DNA of 64,000 nt from Pseudomonas sp. ZH-FAD. GTDB lineage: Bacteria > Pseudomonadota > Gammaproteobacteria > Pseudomonadales > Pseudomonadaceae. This document shows positions 7,892-16,283 of the stretch, piece after piece (positions within the stretch are counted from its first letter, which is position 1; each line of letters opens with the position of its first letter). Made by a program: the position numbers and the translations under genes. The stretch is taken from the NCBI RefSeq assembly GCF_002803095.1, contig NZ_PGLR01000027.1, positions 1-64,000 on the forward strand, written 5' to 3'. Below the pieces are notes generated by a model. The model had not been told where the DNA came from. It saw only the letters and a list, made by a program, of their open reading frames with translations, and did not search any database.

Positions 7892-8680
7892 ATGAAAAAG
7901 AGACTGACCACCGCCCTCGGCGGTCTGCTGCTGGCGAGCCTGGCACAGGCCGATGATTGCCGGCAGCAGTTGCCCAGCTGGATTGAGATAGCCCACCCGG
8001 GCCATACAGCCAGTCAGGTGCTCGAGGATGAGCGCGGGCGTTATCGGGTGGATGCCGAACAGAGTATTTGCAAGGTCTGGCCAGCGCGGCCTGAGCTGAC
8101 GCTGATCGCGATGCCACTGCTGCGCGCAGAGCACGACAGCCATGGCGAGGCGGACCTGGAAGTGCTGGTGCTCAATAGCGCCGAGCAACAGGTCCTGGCA
8201 CGGCTAGTGGAGCCCAATCGGTTGGATTGGGACGCGATCTATGTGGACAGGTTGGCCTTGGATACTGCGCCTTATCGCCTGCGTGGAGATGACCTGGCGT
8301 TTGCTGTTCGGATCAGCCGCCGCAACGGGTCACGCATGAATCCCTTCAGGGAAACCGAGCTCGCTCTCTACGAGTTGAAAGAGCAGGGGTTGCGCACCTT
8401 GATGGGAGGGCTGGTGGTGGAGAGCTTCGGCGGTGAACGAGACGACGATTGCACGGCTTCGTTCGGCGAGGCCAAGGGCGTGCTCATCGTTACGGACAAG
8501 GTGGGTCGCAATGGCTATCGCGACCTGATCTTCAAGCGAACTCATACTGGCCGGCGAATGGAGGCGGCAGATGGCGAATGCCAGACCATCGAAGCCGATA
8601 CACGCCGCGTTCAGTTTCGTATTGAGTACGACGAAGAACGCTATCTGCTGCCAATCGAGCTGGTCTCCGACCCGCACTGA
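7892..8680 (+). CDS. Periplasmic hypothetical protein
   Basis: A 262-residue protein with a signal peptide (MKKRLTTALGGLLLASLAQA, cleavage near residue 20). The mature part has two cysteines early (DDCRQQL and SICKVWP) and two later (DDDCTAS, DGECQTI), which could form disulfides. The ATG at 7892 is preferred over the upstream in-frame TTG because it places a signal peptide at the N-terminus. The pattern of VLNSAEQQVLARLVEPNRLD and IFKRTHTGRR suggests a beta-rich soluble protein. I do not recognise a function. It is followed by a palindromic repeat rather than another gene on this strand. Confidence 0.6.
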   Translation: MKKRLTTALGGLLLASLAQADDCRQQLPSWIEIAHPGHTASQVLEDERGRYRVDAEQSICKVWPARPELTLIAMPLLRAEHDSHGEADLEVLVLNSAEQQVLARLVEPNRLDWDAIYVDRLALDTAPYRLRGDDLAFAVRISRRNGSRMNPFRETELALYELKEQGLRTLMGGLVVESFGGERDDDCTASFGEAKGVLIVTDKVGRNGYRDLIFKRTHTGRRMEAADGECQTIEADTRRVQFRIEYDEERYLLPIELVSDPH

Positions 8681-8691
8681 GGACGCTGTGC

Positions 8692-8752
8692 GTAGCCCGG
8701 ATGCAATCCGGGAACGGCATGACAGGCCATCCCCGGATTGCATCCGGGCTAC
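8692..8752. repeat. REP-like palindromic repeat, family A
   Basis: GTAGCCCGGATGCAATCCGG and its inverse face each other around a short spacer. Further copies are at 18300-18350, 23310-23350 (degenerate right arm) and 62295-62311 (single arm). All lie between genes. The pair here sits between two convergent gene ends. Confidence 0.85.
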
Positions 8753-8795
8753 GAGGTGACAAGCCAGGTGAACCGCGTTCAGCTGGCGCTCGGCT

Positions 8796-10928
8796 TTACA
8801 GGCTGACCGAAATCCCCGCCTGCAGCGTGCGTGGCTCGCCCGGATAGCTCCAGACGTTCCAGGCACGCTCTTCATAGTGCTTGTCGAAGACGTTGTTCAG
8901 GTTGAGGTTCAGGCGCACGTTCTCGGTCAGCGGGTAGTAGGCCAGCAGGTCGACCAGGCCGTAGCCGTCCATGTCGAAGGTGTTGTTGCTGGTCTGGCCC
9001 TGGCGCTCGCTGACGTATTTCAGGCCGATGCCCAGGCCCAGGCCGGCCAGCGGGCCGCCATCGAACTCGTAAGTGTCGAGCAGGTTGAAGCTGTGGCGTG
9101 GCACGTTGGCCAGGCGCGAGCCCACCGGCATGGTGGTGCTGGTGCTTTCGGTGACTTCGGCGTCGACATAGGCGTAGCCGCCGATCACCCGCCATTGCGG
9201 GGTAATGTTGCCGGCCACATTGATATCGAAGCCACGGCTGCGCACTTCACCAGCGGCAATGCTGCGCGTGGTATCCAGCGGGTCGCTGGTCAGCACGTTT
9301 TCCTTGACGATATGGAACAGCGCGGCGGTCAGGCTCAGGTCGCGATCGGCCATGTCGTACTTGAGACCGACTTCGTGGGCCACGCCTTTTTCAGGGTCGA
9401 AGGCGTTGCCCAGGCGATCAGCGCCGCGGTTGGGCTTGAACGAACGCGAGGTGTTGGCGAAAACCGCCAGCTCGTCGGTGAGGTCGTAGATCAGGCCGAA
9501 GCGCGGGGTGACGGCGTTATGCGCCTGATCCCAGTCGCCGCTGGTGGTGAGTTTGTCTTCGTAGCTCTGCTCGAAGCGCTCGATGCGTGCGCCTATCTGG
9601 GCGTTGAGGCGTTCGGTCAGGGCAATCTGGTCCTGCAGGTAGAAGGCGTAGGACTCCAGCGTTTCGGCATCATGCGTGGTGGTACGGGTCAGCGCCGGCA
9701 GCGGCTGGCCGTGTACCGGGTTGTACAGGTCGATAGGGTAAGCGCCGCCGCCCGGCGAGCGGATGATCAGCGAGTTGTAGTTGAACTTGTCGTACTCCAC
9801 GCCCACCAGCAGGGTGTGGGCGAAGCCGCCAAGGTCGAAGTTGCCTTCGGCGTTGGCTTGCGCGTTGACGTCGTTCCAGTTCAGCCAGCGTTCGTTGTAG
9901 TTGCGCCCGACGCTGCTGGCGCCTGCAGGCAAGCCGGTGTAGGCGTTGCTGTTGTTCTCCACGGCGCCGCCGTAGATCTTGCCATCGAGGTATTGCACGC
10001 CGCCGCGCAGGGTCCAGCTGTCGCTCAGCAGATGCTCGATACGCAGTTGCGTGGTGGCGTTCTCGTTGGTCAGCTTGCCGGCGGATTCCTCGCCCAGGAA
10101 GCGGTCGCGCGGCAGCTTGCCGTTCTGGTTGGAATAGCGGGTGACGCCACGGTCGAGCGGGTGACGGTTGTGCAGGTAGTCGCCTTCGAGGGTGATGGTG
10201 GTTGCCTCGTCGAGCTGCCAGCGCAGCACCGGGGCGACGTTGTAGCGCTCGCTCTCGACGTCATCGCGGAAGCTGTCGCCGCCCTCGGCCACCAGGTTCA
10301 GGCGGTAGGTGAAGGTGGCCTGTTCATCCAGCGCGCCGGTGGTGTCCAGGGTGCCACGACGCAGGCCTTCGCTGTTGACCTGGCTGCCGAGCACGGTGCG
10401 GCGCTCGGCCTGCGGCTGCTTGCTGACGATATTGAAGGTGCCGCCCGGATCGCTGCGGCCGTAGAGCATGGCCGCTGGGCCGCGTAGCACTTCGATGCGC
10501 TCGATGGTGCTGGCGTCGGGCATGTTCGGGTAACCACGGTTGACGGCAAAACCGTTGCGGTAGAACTCCTGGCTGTTGAAGCCGCGAATCAGAAATTCGG
10601 TCAGGCCTTGGCCGCCGAAGTTGTTGCCGCGCTCCACGCCGCCGGCGTAGTCCAGCGCATCTTCCAGGCGCACCGCGCCGATGTCCTGTACTACCTGAGC
10701 GGGGACGACGCTGATCGACTGTGGAATCTCTCGGATCGGCGTATCGGTACGGGTCGCACTGGCCGAGCGGCTGGCACGATAACCATTCACCGGGCCGTCG
10801 GCCCGCTCGCTGGGGGCGGTGATCTGCATTTCTTCCAGTGCCAGCGGCGTGTCGTTATCGGTGCTGGCAAAGGCACTGTGACAAGTGAGAGCGGGCAGGG
10901 CGAGGAACGGTACGACCAGGCGTCGCAT
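8796..10928 (-). CDS. TonB-dependent siderophore receptor
   Basis: A 710-residue outer membrane receptor. Residues 1-22 form a signal peptide. The TonB box region (LEEMQITAPS) is followed by the plug domain, with REIPQSISVVPAQVVQDIGA and RIEVLRGPAAMLYG, both typical of FhuA/FoxA/FpvA-type ferric-siderophore receptors. The barrel ends with a C-terminal aromatic-rich strand (TLQAGISVSL). There is no N-terminal signalling (STN) domain, so it should not work through a cell-surface sigma/anti-sigma pair. A Fur-box-like sequence lies about 50 bp upstream. The exact siderophore cannot be read from sequence. Confidence 0.88.
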   Translation of the reverse strand: MRRLVVPFLALPALTCHSAFASTDNDTPLALEEMQITAPSERADGPVNGYRASRSASATRTDTPIREIPQSISVVPAQVVQDIGAVRLEDALDYAGGVERGNNFGGQGLTEFLIRGFNSQEFYRNGFAVNRGYPNMPDASTIERIEVLRGPAAMLYGRSDPGGTFNIVSKQPQAERRTVLGSQVNSEGLRRGTLDTTGALDEQATFTYRLNLVAEGGDSFRDDVESERYNVAPVLRWQLDEATTITLEGDYLHNRHPLDRGVTRYSNQNGKLPRDRFLGEESAGKLTNENATTQLRIEHLLSDSWTLRGGVQYLDGKIYGGAVENNSNAYTGLPAGASSVGRNYNERWLNWNDVNAQANAEGNFDLGGFAHTLLVGVEYDKFNYNSLIIRSPGGGAYPIDLYNPVHGQPLPALTRTTTHDAETLESYAFYLQDQIALTERLNAQIGARIERFEQSYEDKLTTSGDWDQAHNAVTPRFGLIYDLTDELAVFANTSRSFKPNRGADRLGNAFDPEKGVAHEVGLKYDMADRDLSLTAALFHIVKENVLTSDPLDTTRSIAAGEVRSRGFDINVAGNITPQWRVIGGYAYVDAEVTESTSTTMPVGSRLANVPRHSFNLLDTYEFDGGPLAGLGLGIGLKYVSERQGQTSNNTFDMDGYGLVDLLAYYPLTENVRLNLNLNNVFDKHYEERAWNVWSYPGEPRTLQAGISVSL

Positions 10929-10975
10929 GGTGTGAATCCTTGGGCCGGGGGTAGGTGAGGGCCCGGGATTCTAGT

Positions 10976-10994
10976 GTTTTAGAGAATCATTATC
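10976..10994 (-). promoter_or_regulatory. Fur box upstream of the siderophore receptor
   Basis: The 19 bases at 10976-10994 match the Fur consensus GATAATGATAATCATTATC at 14 of 19 positions, with the right half AATCATTATC complete. It is about 50 bp upstream of the receptor start codon, so iron-replete repression of that gene is expected. It also lies about 180 bp before the symporter genes on the other strand. Confidence 0.7.
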
Positions 10995-11174
10995 AAATGC
11001 GGATTTGTCGCAGTAGATGCCTTGAAAGTTGGCGCTTCTCTACTAGCGTTTTCAGCGTTTGCAATGAATCCACGAAACGTCGCGATGCGGCTAATACCAA
11101 TGTCTATCTGTCGGTCGGTGCTGGCCTGCTGCTAGCTTGAAGCTGCATCAGAATAACAATAACCGGAGGCGTCT

Positions 11175-11435
11175 ATGACTTCTGAACAAACAAATGCCGC
11201 GGCCTATTGGAAGGCCAATGTGCGGCTCATCACCTGGAGCCTGATTGTCTGGGCGCTGGTTTCCTACGGATTCGCCATGATTCTGCGCCCGATGGTCGCG
11301 GGAATCTCCGTCGGCGGTTCCGACCTCGGATTCTGGTTCGCGCAGCAAGGCTCCATCCTCTTCTTTATCGGGCTCATTTTTCACTACGCGTGGAGACTGA
11401 ACAAACTCGATAAAGAATTTGGCGTCGAGGAGTAA
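11175..11435 (+). CDS. DUF4212 small subunit of a sodium/solute symporter
   Basis: An 86-residue protein with two transmembrane helices (about residues 17-40 and 53-74). The stretch ...LGFWFAQQGSILFFIGLIF...YAWRLNKLDKEFGVEE is characteristic of DUF4212, the small partner encoded just before VC2705-type members of the solute:sodium symporter family. GGAGG five to six bases before the ATG is a strong ribosome binding site. Only six bases separate its stop from the large subunit ATG, so the pair is surely co-expressed. Confidence 0.85.
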   Translation: MTSEQTNAAAYWKANVRLITWSLIVWALVSYGFAMILRPMVAGISVGGSDLGFWFAQQGSILFFIGLIFHYAWRLNKLDKEFGVEE

Positions 11436-11441
11436 GTGGTC

Positions 11442-13211
11442 ATGAGCCAATTCGTCATCAACATGTTGTTCGTAGGCGCGTCCTTCGCGCTCTACATCGG
11501 CATCGCCATCTGGGCGCGTGCCGGCTCCACCAAAGAGTTCTACGTCGCTGGCGGTGGTGTGCATCCGGTCACCAACGGCATGGCGACAGCCGCTGACTGG
11601 ATGTCCGCTGCATCCTTCATCTCCATGGCGGGCCTGATTGCCGCCGGTGGTTATGCCAACTCCACCTTCCTCATGGGCTGGACCGGCGGCTACGTGCTGC
11701 TGGCGATGCTGCTCGCGCCCTACCTGCGCAAGTTCGGCAAGTTCACCGTGCCGGACTTCATCGGTGATCGCTTCTACAGTCGTGGCGCGCGCCTGACTGC
11801 GGTGATCTGCCTGGTGATCATCTCCGTGACTTACGTGATCGGTCAGATGGCCGGTGCCGGCGTTGCCTTCTCGCGCTTCCTCGAAGTGAGCAACTCCACC
11901 GGTATCTGGATCGCAGCAGCGGTGGTATTCGCCTATGCCGTATTCGGCGGTATGAAGGGCATCACCTACACTCAGGTCGCTCAGTACGTGGTACTGATCG
12001 TGGCCTACACCATTCCGGCGATCTTCATCTCCCTGCAGCTGACCGGTAACCCGATTCCGCCGCTGGGCCTGTTCGGTGACCACGTCGAGTCCGGCGTGCC
12101 GCTGCTGCAGAAGCTCGATGAAGTGGTGCGTGAGCTGGGCTTCGCGGCCTATACCGCCGATGTCGACAACAAGCTGAACATGGTGCTGTTCACCATGTCG
12201 CTGATGATCGGTACGGCCGGTCTGCCGCACGTGATCATCCGCTTCTTCACCGTGCCGAAGGTTTCCGACGCACGCTGGTCGGCTGGTTGGACCCTGATCT
12301 TCATCGCCATGCTGTACCTCACCGCTCCGGCCGTTGCCTCCATGGCGCGTCTGAACCTGGTCACCACCATCTATCCGGAAGGTGCTTCTGCTCCGGCGCT
12401 GTCCTATGACGAGCGTCCGCAGTGGGTCAAGAACTGGGAACAGACCGGTCTGATCAAGTGGGAAGACAAGAACGGCGACGGCCGCATCCAGATGTACAAC
12501 GATGCTGCGCCGGCCTTCACCGCAACTGCTCAGGAGCGTGGCTGGAGCGGTAACGAGCTGACCGTGAACAACGACATCCTGGTTCTGGCCAACCCGGAGA
12601 TCGCCAACCTGCCTGGTTGGGTGGTCGGTCTGATCGCGGCGGGCGCCATTGCGGCGGCACTGTCGACGGCTGCGGGATTGTTGCTGGCGATTTCTTCGGC
12701 GATCAGTCATGACCTGATCAAGACCTTGATCAATCCGAAGATCAGCGAGAAAGGGGAAATGCGCGCAGCGCGGATCTCCATGGCCTGCGCGATTCTGCTG
12801 GCGACCTACCTGGGCCTGAATCCACCAGGGTTCGCCGCGCAGGTGGTGGCGTTGGCCTTCGGTATCGCCGCGGCGACCCTGTTCCCGGTGCTGATGATGG
12901 GGATCTTCTCCAAGCGCATGAACGACAAGGGTGCGATCTGCGGTATGGTCGCCGGCCTGGTGATCACCCTGCTGTACATCTTCACCTACCTGGGCTGGTT
13001 CTTCGTTCCGGGGACCAACATGCTGCCAAACACCCCGGACCAGTGGTTCATGGGTATCTCCCCGGCTTCCTTCGGTACCGTCGGCGCCCTGATCAACTTC
13101 GCCGTGGCCTACGGCGTATCGATGGTCACCGCCGAGCCGCCGCAGGAAATCCAGGATCTGGTGGAAAGCGTACGTACTCCCAAAGGTGCTGGTGCCGCTC
13201 TGAGCCACTAA
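11442..13211 (+). CDS. Sodium/solute symporter, VC2705 subfamily (acetate/short-chain organic acid type)
   Basis: A 589-residue SSS-family permease with about 13 membrane segments. Typical motifs are visible: EFYVAGGGVHPVTNGMA near the N-terminus, AADWMSAASFISMAGLI, GGYANSTFLMGWTGGYVLL, and the DLIKTLINPKISEKGE loop. It has a soluble insertion around residues 300-365 including DKNGDGRIQMYN, an EF-hand-like acidic stretch. An ATG at 11442 is chosen over the GTG at 11436, which is too close to the Shine-Dalgarno. It follows the DUF4212 subunit. ActP-like relatives carry acetate or other small carboxylates; the substrate here is not proven. A terminator lies downstream. Confidence 0.85.
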   Translation: MSQFVINMLFVGASFALYIGIAIWARAGSTKEFYVAGGGVHPVTNGMATAADWMSAASFISMAGLIAAGGYANSTFLMGWTGGYVLLAMLLAPYLRKFGKFTVPDFIGDRFYSRGARLTAVICLVIISVTYVIGQMAGAGVAFSRFLEVSNSTGIWIAAAVVFAYAVFGGMKGITYTQVAQYVVLIVAYTIPAIFISLQLTGNPIPPLGLFGDHVESGVPLLQKLDEVVRELGFAAYTADVDNKLNMVLFTMSLMIGTAGLPHVIIRFFTVPKVSDARWSAGWTLIFIAMLYLTAPAVASMARLNLVTTIYPEGASAPALSYDERPQWVKNWEQTGLIKWEDKNGDGRIQMYNDAAPAFTATAQERGWSGNELTVNNDILVLANPEIANLPGWVVGLIAAGAIAAALSTAAGLLLAISSAISHDLIKTLINPKISEKGEMRAARISMACAILLATYLGLNPPGFAAQVVALAFGIAAATLFPVLMMGIFSKRMNDKGAICGMVAGLVITLLYIFTYLGWFFVPGTNMLPNTPDQWFMGISPASFGTVGALINFAVAYGVSMVTAEPPQEIQDLVESVRTPKGAGAALSH

Positions 13212-13257
13212 GCATAATCCTGGCCTGACGCCATCTGTCGATGGTCCAGGGTCTGAC

Positions 13258-13290
13258 AGACGGGCCTCCACTGGAGGCCCGTCTTTTTTC
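13258..13290 (+). terminator. Rho-independent terminator after the symporter
   Basis: AGACGGGCCTCC and GGAGGCCCGTCT form a perfect 12-bp stem with a three-base loop, followed by TTTTT. The next gene starts 13 bp further on, so part of its transcription must come from readthrough or a promoter inside the symporter gene. Confidence 0.9.
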
Positions 13291-13302
13291 GGGAACAACC
13301 AT

Positions 13303-13809
13303 ATGTTGTGGACTTTGCTTGCCATCGTGGTGGCGGGGCTCGGCGCTGCCGGTATCGCTCTGCTGCTGCGCAAACTGACGCGTAACAAACTGCCGAAGTG
13401 GATCGTGCCGCTGTTCGGTGGTCTGGGGATGCTGGGTTATCAGGTGTTCTACGAGTATTCCTGGTTCGAGCATCAGCAGGCACGCCAGCCCAAGGAGTCG
13501 GTCGTGGTCGCGACCGAAGCGGGCCACGTGTTCTGGCGCCCATGGAGCTACTTCGTACCGATGGTCACCGCCTTCACCGTGCTCGACAGCAAGAGTGTCG
13601 TGCGTGAGCAGGTGGCAGACGCACCAGTGGCCGAGTTCATGCTCTATCGCTTCGAGAAGCAGCACATCGACCACGTTTCGCACCGCGCCCATCTGCTCAA
13701 TTGTGCAACCGGCGAGTTGTTGCCGCTGGACGAGAAGAAGCAGCCTCAGCTCGCCCAGCTCAAGCGTATCGACAAGGACGACGAACTTTATCGTCAGGTC
13801 TGTCGCTAG
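13303..13809 (+). CDS. Membrane-anchored hypothetical protein
   Basis: A 168-residue protein with two N-terminal hydrophobic segments (about residues 2-23 and 33-47) and a soluble C-terminal part of about 115 residues containing VFWRPWSYFVPMVTAFTVLDS. A cysteine pair (LLNCATG, YRQVCR) flanks the end. I do not recognise its function. It follows the symporter terminator closely on the same strand. The 210 bp after it hold only a short GGGCGC/GCGCCC hairpin near 13928 and the promoter of the next gene. Confidence 0.6.
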   Translation: MLWTLLAIVVAGLGAAGIALLLRKLTRNKLPKWIVPLFGGLGMLGYQVFYEYSWFEHQQARQPKESVVVATEAGHVFWRPWSYFVPMVTAFTVLDSKSVVREQVADAPVAEFMLYRFEKQHIDHVSHRAHLLNCATGELLPLDEKKQPQLAQLKRIDKDDELYRQVCR

Positions 13810-14019
13810 CGTGCTGTCTTTTCGCTGAGCGCTGCGGCGTGCGGCTGCCTTTACTGCCACTGGAGCCGTGATCTTGCGTAGGGTGTCGCGGGGCCGCCTA
13901 GGCCGTGCGCACCGCCCCTTCACTGACTGGGCGCTTTTCCGCGCCCGATAGACCCAGATCAATATCCACGCCTGCCACCTGCATAGAATCGCCAGCCCCT
14001 GATTTTCGAGCTTGCGGTC

Positions 14020-15327
14020 ATGCCCTGTTTCCCCGAACTGTTGTCGCCAGCCGGCACCCTGAAGAACATGCGCTACGCCTTCGCCTACGGCGCCGATGCG
14101 GTGTATGCCGGTCAGCCGCGTTACAGCCTGCGCGTACGCAACAACGAGTTCGACCACGCCAACCTGGCCCTTGGCATCGCTGAGGCGCACGCCCAGGGCA
14201 AGCAGTTCTACGTGGTGGTCAACATCGCCCCGCACAACGCCAAGCTGAAGACCTTCCTCAAGGACCTGGCGCCGGTGATCGAGATGGCGCCGGATGCGCT
14301 GATCATGTCCGACCCGGGTCTGATCATGCTGGTGCGTCAGCATTATCCGCAGATGCCTATTCACCTCTCGGTGCAGGCCAATGCGGTGAACTGGGCCAGT
14401 GTCGAGTTCTGGCGCCAGCAGGGACTGACGCGGGTGATCCTGTCGCGTGAGCTGGCGCTGGAGGAGATCGAGGAAATCCGTGGCCAGGTTCCGGGCATGG
14501 AGCTGGAAGTGTTCGTCCACGGCGCGCTGTGCATGGCCTATTCCGGGCGCTGCCTGCTGTCGGGCTACATCAACCGCCGCGACCCCAACCAGGGCACCTG
14601 CACCAATGCCTGCCGCTGGCAATACCAGGCCACGCCCGCGACCGAGAACGAGTTGGGCGAGATCGTCCGTGTGGTCGACCCGACGCTAGGGCGGGGAGCG
14701 CCGACGACCCAGGCCTTCATGCTCGAAGAGTCTGGGCGGTCGGGGGAGGAAATGGCCGCCTATGAGGACGAGCACGGCACCTACATCATGAATTCCAAGG
14801 ACCTGCGCGCGGTGCAGCACGTCGAGCGGCTGCTGCGCATGGGCGTGCACTCGCTGAAGATCGAGGGGCGTACCAAAAGCCACTTCTACGTGGCGCGTAC
14901 TGCGCAGGTCTACCGCCGCGCCATTGACGACGCGCTGGCCGGCAAACCCTTCGACCCGAGCCTGCTGGGCAGTCTGGAGTCTCTGGCCCATCGCGGTTAC
15001 ACCGAGGGCTTTTTGCGTCGCCATGTGCATGACGAATACCAGAACTACGCGCGCGGCAGCTCGGTGTCGGAGCGCCAGCAGTTCGTTGGCGAGCTGACCG
15101 GCGAGCGCCGTGGCGAACTGGTCGAGGTGCGGGTGAAGAATCGTTTCGCCGTGGGCGATGGGCTGGAGCTGATGACCCCGCAGGGCAACCTGCGTTTCAG
15201 TCTGGAGCACCTGCAGAACGCCCAAGGGCAGGCGCAGCCGGTGGCGCCTGGCGATGGCCACGTCCTGTATTTGCCGCTGCCGGCGGATGTGAAACTGGAA
15301 TACGGGCTGCTGATGCGCGATCTGTAG
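14020..15327 (+). CDS. trhP: Peptidase U32 family protein, TrhP/YegQ type (tRNA U34 hydroxylation)
   Basis: A 435-residue U32 protein. It begins PELLSPAGTLKNMRYAFAYG with GADAVYAGQPRYSLRVRNNE, carries the family core ELEVFVHGALCMAYSGRCLL, and has further conserved cysteines (GTCTNACRWQYQ) that could hold an iron-sulfur cluster. The second half includes YIMNSKDLRAV and HSLKIEGRTKSHFYVA. YegQ was renamed TrhP after its role in prephenate-dependent 5-hydroxyuridine formation at tRNA position 34; despite the family name it is not known as a protease there. Paralogues RlhA and UbiU/UbiV share the fold, but length and the RRDPNQGTCTNAC region favour TrhP. Confidence 0.8.
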   Translation: MPCFPELLSPAGTLKNMRYAFAYGADAVYAGQPRYSLRVRNNEFDHANLALGIAEAHAQGKQFYVVVNIAPHNAKLKTFLKDLAPVIEMAPDALIMSDPGLIMLVRQHYPQMPIHLSVQANAVNWASVEFWRQQGLTRVILSRELALEEIEEIRGQVPGMELEVFVHGALCMAYSGRCLLSGYINRRDPNQGTCTNACRWQYQATPATENELGEIVRVVDPTLGRGAPTTQAFMLEESGRSGEEMAAYEDEHGTYIMNSKDLRAVQHVERLLRMGVHSLKIEGRTKSHFYVARTAQVYRRAIDDALAGKPFDPSLLGSLESLAHRGYTEGFLRRHVHDEYQNYARGSSVSERQQFVGELTGERRGELVEVRVKNRFAVGDGLELMTPQGNLRFSLEHLQNAQGQAQPVAPGDGHVLYLPLPADVKLEYGLLMRDL

Positions 15328-15381
15328 GTTTTCGTAGGGTGGATGAAAAGAGCGATGCGCAGCCGCGGCAACCACAAAACC

Positions 15382-15521
15382 GTAGGGGGGGCTTTAGCCG
15401 CGATAAACGCTCGCCGCTGAAGCGCCTCCCACCTGAACAGTTTGTGCGGTTGGAGGAAGCGCCAGCCGCGGATGCATAGCCTGCCGCGACCACGAACCCG
15501 TAGGAGCGGCTTTAGCCGCGA
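15382..15521. repeat. Two copies of palindromic repeat family C
   Basis: GTAGG-(A/G)-GNGGCTTTAGCCGCGAT occurs at about 15382-15403 and 15500-15521 in the same orientation, each with an internal GGCTTTAGCC palindrome. Related copies lie near 18357-18379 and 51998-52054. The 254-bp gap between trhP and the exonuclease gene holds nothing else I can support. Confidence 0.7.
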
Positions 15522-15581
15522 TGTCTGCCGCGCCGCTGCGCATCTGCAGGATGCCGCTTGCAGGCGATGCGCTGTGGGCTG

Positions 15582-16283
15582 CTACATGGCGTGTTGACGC
15601 CGGCGTTGGCTGGCCAGTTGGCGCTCCAGATCGCAGAGACTGTCGATGCCCTGACGGCGCGCCTTGCTGAACAGCATCAGCGCCAGTTCAGCGGTCACCA
15701 GGGCGTCGGCACTGGCGTTGTGGCGCTGGTGTACCTGCAGGCCGAATTCGGCGACCCACTCATCGAGCCCGCCTTGGCGAATGCGCGATTGTGGGCACAG
15801 CAGCGGGGCGATTTCGGCGACATCGAAGAACCGGTGCTGCAGGCGATAGCCCAGGCTCTGGCGCAGCGCGCGAGCCAGCATGCGCTGGTCGAACTCGGCA
15901 TGAAACGCCAGCAGCGGACTGCTGCCGACGAACTCCATGAAATCCAGCAGCGCCTCGGCCGGCTCCACGCCACGGGCCACTTCGCTGGGGGCGATGCCGT
16001 GGATCAGGGTGCTGGCGCTGGCCTGGTGATCGGGGCGGTGCAGGGTGCATTCGAACTGCTCGGCGAAGTCGATGGCGCCGTTGTCGATCACCACCGCACC
16101 GATGGCCAGCACCTGATCGCGGCGCATGTTCAGGCCGGTGGTTTCCAGATCGAGGACGACGAAACGCTGCTGGTGCAGCGGGCGTTCGTCGAACGGCGCC
16201 GGCGCACTCAGCGCAGCGCGGCGTTGCAGCTGCTGCTGGGTCAGGGCCGGACCGCGGCCGGTGAACCAGGTGAACTTGCTCAT
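15582..16283 (-). CDS. DEDDh 3'-5' exonuclease (DnaQ/PolC-epsilon-like)
   Basis: A 233-residue exonuclease domain protein. Exo I is FVVLDLETTGLNMRRDQVL (Asp and Glu ligands), exo II is AFHAEFDQRML, and exo III is HNASADALVTAELAL, giving the DEDDh signature with its histidine. The N-terminal ~45 residues form an extension with no motif I recognise. Its ATG overlaps the stop of the DUF294 protein gene by four bases (ATGA), so the two are translationally coupled. It is a stand-alone relative of the polymerase III epsilon subunit, not the replicative copy. As I recall, the same gene pair occurs in P. aeruginosa next to an SSS symporter. Confidence 0.85.
   Translation of the reverse strand: MSKFTWFTGRGPALTQQQLQRRAALSAPAPFDERPLHQQRFVVLDLETTGLNMRRDQVLAIGAVVIDNGAIDFAEQFECTLHRPDHQASASTLIHGIAPSEVARGVEPAEALLDFMEFVGSSPLLAFHAEFDQRMLARALRQSLGYRLQHRFFDVAEIAPLLCPQSRIRQGGLDEWVAEFGLQVHQRHNASADALVTAELALMLFSKARRQGIDSLCDLERQLASQRRRQHAM

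Noticed and set aside
11148..13388. 746-codon open frame opposite the symporter gene
   Set aside because: Its translation is rich in His, Gln and Arg with no domain signal; the sense strand encodes an unmistakable SSS permease with DUF4212 partner.
15382..15521. CRISPR or direct-repeat array
   Set aside because: Only two copies, each an internal palindrome also found elsewhere in the window; they are REP-like elements.
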